In this document: positions 6,694 through 9,036 of the stretch, one piece after another | Position numbering within the stretch: the stretch's first letter is position 1 | Layout: each line of letters starts with the position of its first letter | DNA from: Dehalococcoidia bacterium | GTDB taxonomy: Bacteria > Chloroflexota > Dehalococcoidia > Bin125 | Length of the DNA stretch: 9,036 nt | Reading direction: 5' to 3' | Assembly: GCA_007571275.1 (NCBI GenBank) | Contig: RKRS01000239.1 | Span: 1 to 9,036 of the forward strand | Notes under the pieces: generated by a model | The model's database searches: none | What the model was told of the DNA's origin: nothing | What the model saw: only the letters and a program-made list of their open reading frames with translations | Made by a program: the position numbers and the translations under genes

Positions 6694-8277
6694 TCAGGGG
6701 ATCGAACGTCCCGCCAACACGCCGGTCGGACGACCACGATCGACGGCCAGCTGACCATTGACGAATACGTACGGAATCCCGGCTGGCGGCGTTCGCGGAT
6801 CGTTGAAGTCGGCCGTATCCGTCACTGCCTCATCATCGAACACGACCAGGTCGGCGAAGTATCCCTCGGCGACTACGCCACGGTCGGTTAGCCCGAACCG
6901 AGTCGCGGGCAACGAAGTCATGCCGCGTACCAGATGCTCGAGCGACACACCGGTACGACGTCGCAACCTGCCGAGAATGCGCGGGAAGGTACCGTACGCA
7001 CGCGGATGTGGGACGCCCTCGTCGAACGGGATGCCATCCGAGCCGACCATGTAATCATCACGCGAGAGCAGCGCCATCACGTCTGCTTCGACCTGCCTGA
7101 CCAGCGAAGCGCTGGCTGGCAATCCGTCTCGGAATCCGCAGTGCAGACCTGACTCGCGCATCACAGACAGTGTCATCTCAGAGACTGACGCGCCCATCTG
7201 CGCCGCGGCGTCAGCGAAGGACATGCCCTCCAGATGCTTCAGGCGCTCGGCGCCGATCCAGGTCCAGGTCGCGCTGTCGCTACGGCCGGGGAAGAGGTTC
7301 TCCAGCGAATCGACCAACCGATCGCGCCAGGACGGATCGCCGAGTCGTTCAAGCAGGCGGTCGATCCCGCCGACATGACACTCACCGCGCAGGAAGTAGC
7401 CGGGCACCGTAGCGGCGGCTGAGTACGGATAGCACTCGAGCGTGACATCGACCCCGTCCGCCTTGGCCTGATCGACCTCGGCCATCAGCTCGTCGACCTG
7501 CCCGGCGCTCGTGGGATGCGTCCGATAGTGCGAGATATGCACCTTGACCCCACTGCGACGACCAATGTTCATCGCCTCGACGATGCCCGAACCGTCGGGC
7601 GCGCGGTCGTCGTTGTGGTTGCGAATGTGGGTCACGTACACGCCGTCGTACGCGGCCACCACCTGGTTCAGCGCTACCAGCTCATCAGTGTTCGAATAGG
7701 AGTTGGGGTAGTAAGACAGGCCGGTGGAGAAGCCGGTCGCGCCCTGTTCCATCGCCTCGGCGACCATCCGTTCCGCCTGCGCCAGGCTTGCGCCCTCGAG
7801 CGGCACATCCTGGAAGCCGACGCTCTCCAGGCGCACAGGACCGTGCGGCGCCTGGACGGCGACGTTACAGCCCTTGCCGTCGTAGTGCGAGCGAAACGCA
7901 TGCATCGTGGACATATCAAGATCGGTCGGCGGCGGTCCGTACAATCCGGCGATGTAGCGTCCGTACGAGTTCAAGTTCTCGCTCGACAACAGCGCATACG
8001 AGAGTCCGTCTTGGGTAATGAACTCAGTCGTCACGCCCTGTAGCAGACCGTGCGCATGGATCGGATCGCGTAGCAACACGCCATCAGAATGGGCATGGGT
8101 ATCGATCAGACCCGGCGCGACCGTCAGGCCGACGGCATTCACCTCTCTCGCCGCCGACATGCCCGACAGATCACCGACGGCGCTGATTCGCTCGCCGTCG
8201 ATCGCCACATCGGCGCGGAACGCGGGCGCGCCGCTTCCATCGACCACCGCGCCGCCGCGCAGAATGAGGTCAGCCAT
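6694..8277 (-). CDS. N-acyl-D-amino-acid deacylase (D-aminoacylase), amidohydrolase superfamily
   Basis: These enzymes hydrolyse N-acyl-D-amino acids to the free D-amino acid and a carboxylate. Residues below count from the GTG at 8280; subtract one for the ATG start chosen here. The metal motif is GLIDTHAHSD (His62, His64), with further ligands at His218 (VTHIRNHND), His251 (VHISHYRT) and Asp415 (MVGSDGIPF). Downstream PHPRAYGTFPRILG, PATRFGLTDRGVV and ADLVVFD are typical of D-aminoacylases. The position of the metal-binding Cys of Alcaligenes D-aminoacylase (GNCGFS) is Asp91 here (TQDGLS). About 527 residues is a slightly long but normal size. The ATG at 8277 is preferred because GAGG lies 8 bases upstream; the adjoining GTG abuts the CotH stop directly. 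No signal peptide is seen, so it is probably cytoplasmic. A dihydroorotase- or hydantoinase-like activity is less likely. Confidence 0.93.
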   Translation of the reverse strand: MADLILRGGAVVDGSGAPAFRADVAIDGERISAVGDLSGMSAAREVNAVGLTVAPGLIDTHAHSDGVLLRDPIHAHGLLQGVTTEFITQDGLSYALLSSENLNSYGRYIAGLYGPPPTDLDMSTMHAFRSHYDGKGCNVAVQAPHGPVRLESVGFQDVPLEGASLAQAERMVAEAMEQGATGFSTGLSYYPNSYSNTDELVALNQVVAAYDGVYVTHIRNHNDDRAPDGSGIVEAMNIGRRSGVKVHISHYRTHPTSAGQVDELMAEVDQAKADGVDVTLECYPYSAAATVPGYFLRGECHVGGIDRLLERLGDPSWRDRLVDSLENLFPGRSDSATWTWIGAERLKHLEGMSFADAAAQMGASVSEMTLSVMRESGLHCGFRDGLPASASLVRQVEADVMALLSRDDYMVGSDGIPFDEGVPHPRAYGTFPRILGRLRRRTGVSLEHLVRGMTSLPATRFGLTDRGVVAEGYFADLVVFDDEAVTDTADFNDPRTPPAGIPYVFVNGQLAVDRGRPTGVLAGRSIP

Positions 8278-8280
8278 CAC

Positions 8281-9036
8281 TCAGCCCTCACCAGGCGCCT
8301 TCCCGGAGTCGTCCCAAGCCTCAATTTTCGCGTCAATATACTCCCAGCGCTCGTCAATTTCTGCCTGCAGACGCTTTACCGCAGCCTGCCATCTGAAGTA
8401 ACCGGGACCCTTGCTGTCGTTGCGCACGTGCTCTTCGAGGAGTTCCGCCAGGAGGTCGACCCGTTCGCGCATGATCTCCAGCGAGATCGTCTCTCGCATC
8501 AGCTGGCGCGAGGCCTCGATGTAGCGCTCCCAGCCGAGCGTGACCATCGCGTAGAGCAGCGGATCACAATGCGGCGCCCGCGCATCGATGTCCAGGAATA
8601 CCTGGCGAATCCGGCAGCTGCGATGCAGATCATCCCAGTCGGGCATGCGGTACGCGGCTCTGATCGGGCTTGGTGAGCGCCAGGTGTGTTCCAGGTCCCA
8701 GGGGATCAGCGTGTAGCGACCGGACAGGCCGTCCTGATACCAGAAGAAGTTGTGATTACCGCACTCGGGCACGCAATACCAGGCGACGATGCCGTCCCAA
8801 TTGTCCATCAGGCGATCAGCAGCGAGATAGTTGAACAGATCATCCGACTCCTGCATCTGCGCGAGCAACACTTCGTAGCGCTGCTGATTGGTTTCGGCAG
8901 CGGCCAACGACGCCGAAAACACTTCCATACCGGATGGATCAAGCGGTCCACGCGCGATCGAGTCCGTCAGGCTCTCCTGGAACACCCAGAGCGCTTCCAG
9001 GTTGCCGGGCCAGACTTCCTTGTAGAGAATGCCTCG
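8281..9036 (-). CDS. CotH-family protein (CotH kinase-like), C-terminal part
   Basis: The frame is open to the right edge: the residues before the apparent GTG at 8985 read RGILYKEVWPGNLEALW, matching the LYKE region of CotH proteins, so the gene starts outside the window. The 251 visible residues carry the CotH pattern: NYLAADRLMDNWDG (69-82), NHNFFWYQD (94-102), GRYTLIPWDLEHTW (106-119) with the metal-binding Trp-Asp-Leu segment, and a C-terminal helical region (AVKRLQAEIDERWEYIDAKI) usual for the family. CotH of Bacillus phosphorylates spore-coat proteins; relatives in non-sporing bacteria are mostly of unknown target, and many are exported. Export cannot be judged without the N-terminus. 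CVPECG adds two unusual nearby cysteines. The stop abuts the deacylase start (TGAGTGATG), so the two genes are very likely co-translated. Confidence 0.85.
   Translation of the reverse strand, partial: RGILYKEVWPGNLEALWVFQESLTDSIARGPLDPSGMEVFSASLAAAETNQQRYEVLLAQMQESDDLFNYLAADRLMDNWDGIVAWYCVPECGNHNFFWYQDGLSGRYTLIPWDLEHTWRSPSPIRAAYRMPDWDDLHRSCRIRQVFLDIDARAPHCDPLLYAMVTLGWERYIEASRQLMRETISLEIMRERVDLLAELLEEHVRNDSKGPGYFRWQAAVKRLQAEIDERWEYIDAKIEAWDDSGKAPGEG

Noticed and set aside
8281..8985. Reading the CotH frame as a complete gene starting at 8985
   Set aside because: The frame stays open to the window edge and the preceding residues match the LYKE region of CotH proteins, so the GTG is internal.

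Overview
This is a GC-rich bacterial chromosome segment with frequent GTG starts, tight gene packing and several start/stop overlaps. Nothing in it fixes the organism. The mix of a DCTGGW-type molybdenum oxidoreductase, an argC-argJ pair, family III CoA-transferases, an N-acyl-D-amino-acid deacylase and a CotH protein would suit an environmental Chloroflexota or actinobacterial-type genome. That assignment is an inference of low certainty.

Layout, left to right. (1) Positions 3-401 (+): the C-terminal end of a sulfite-oxidase/YedY-type molybdopterin oxidoreductase, cut by the left edge. (2) Positions 428-2706 (-): argC then argJ, two steps of arginine biosynthesis, coupled by a 4-base GTGA overlap; a tandem copy of the ribosome-binding segment lies in front of argC. 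(3) Positions 2830-3381 (-): a visibly less GC-rich stretch with two small, Trp-rich, unrecognised membrane proteins (118 aa, and a 54-aa one upstream), possibly one transcription unit. (4) Positions 3450-6692 (+): a compact acyl-CoA operon of family III CoA-transferase, PaaG-type enoyl-CoA isomerase/hydratase and a second family III CoA-transferase. The first transferase keeps the expected catalytic Asp, while the second has Gly there. (5) Positions 6694-9036 (-): a CotH-family protein (cut by the right edge) followed with almost no gap by an N-acyl-D-amino-acid deacylase. The deacylase stop is one base from the stop of the convergent CoA-transferase gene.

How the genes work together: argC and argJ make ornithine precursors. 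The three plus-strand genes probably activate a carboxylic acid by CoA transfer and then shift or hydrate a double bond of the resulting acyl-CoA; the substrate is not readable from sequence. The deacylase would hydrolyse N-acylated D-amino acids, and its coupling to a CotH protein is the least explained association. No RNA genes, CRISPR arrays, insertion sequences or phage genes were seen. No clearly new system is evident; the best leads are the transferase pair with one apparently inactive partner, the small membrane-protein pair, and the CotH/deacylase coupling.
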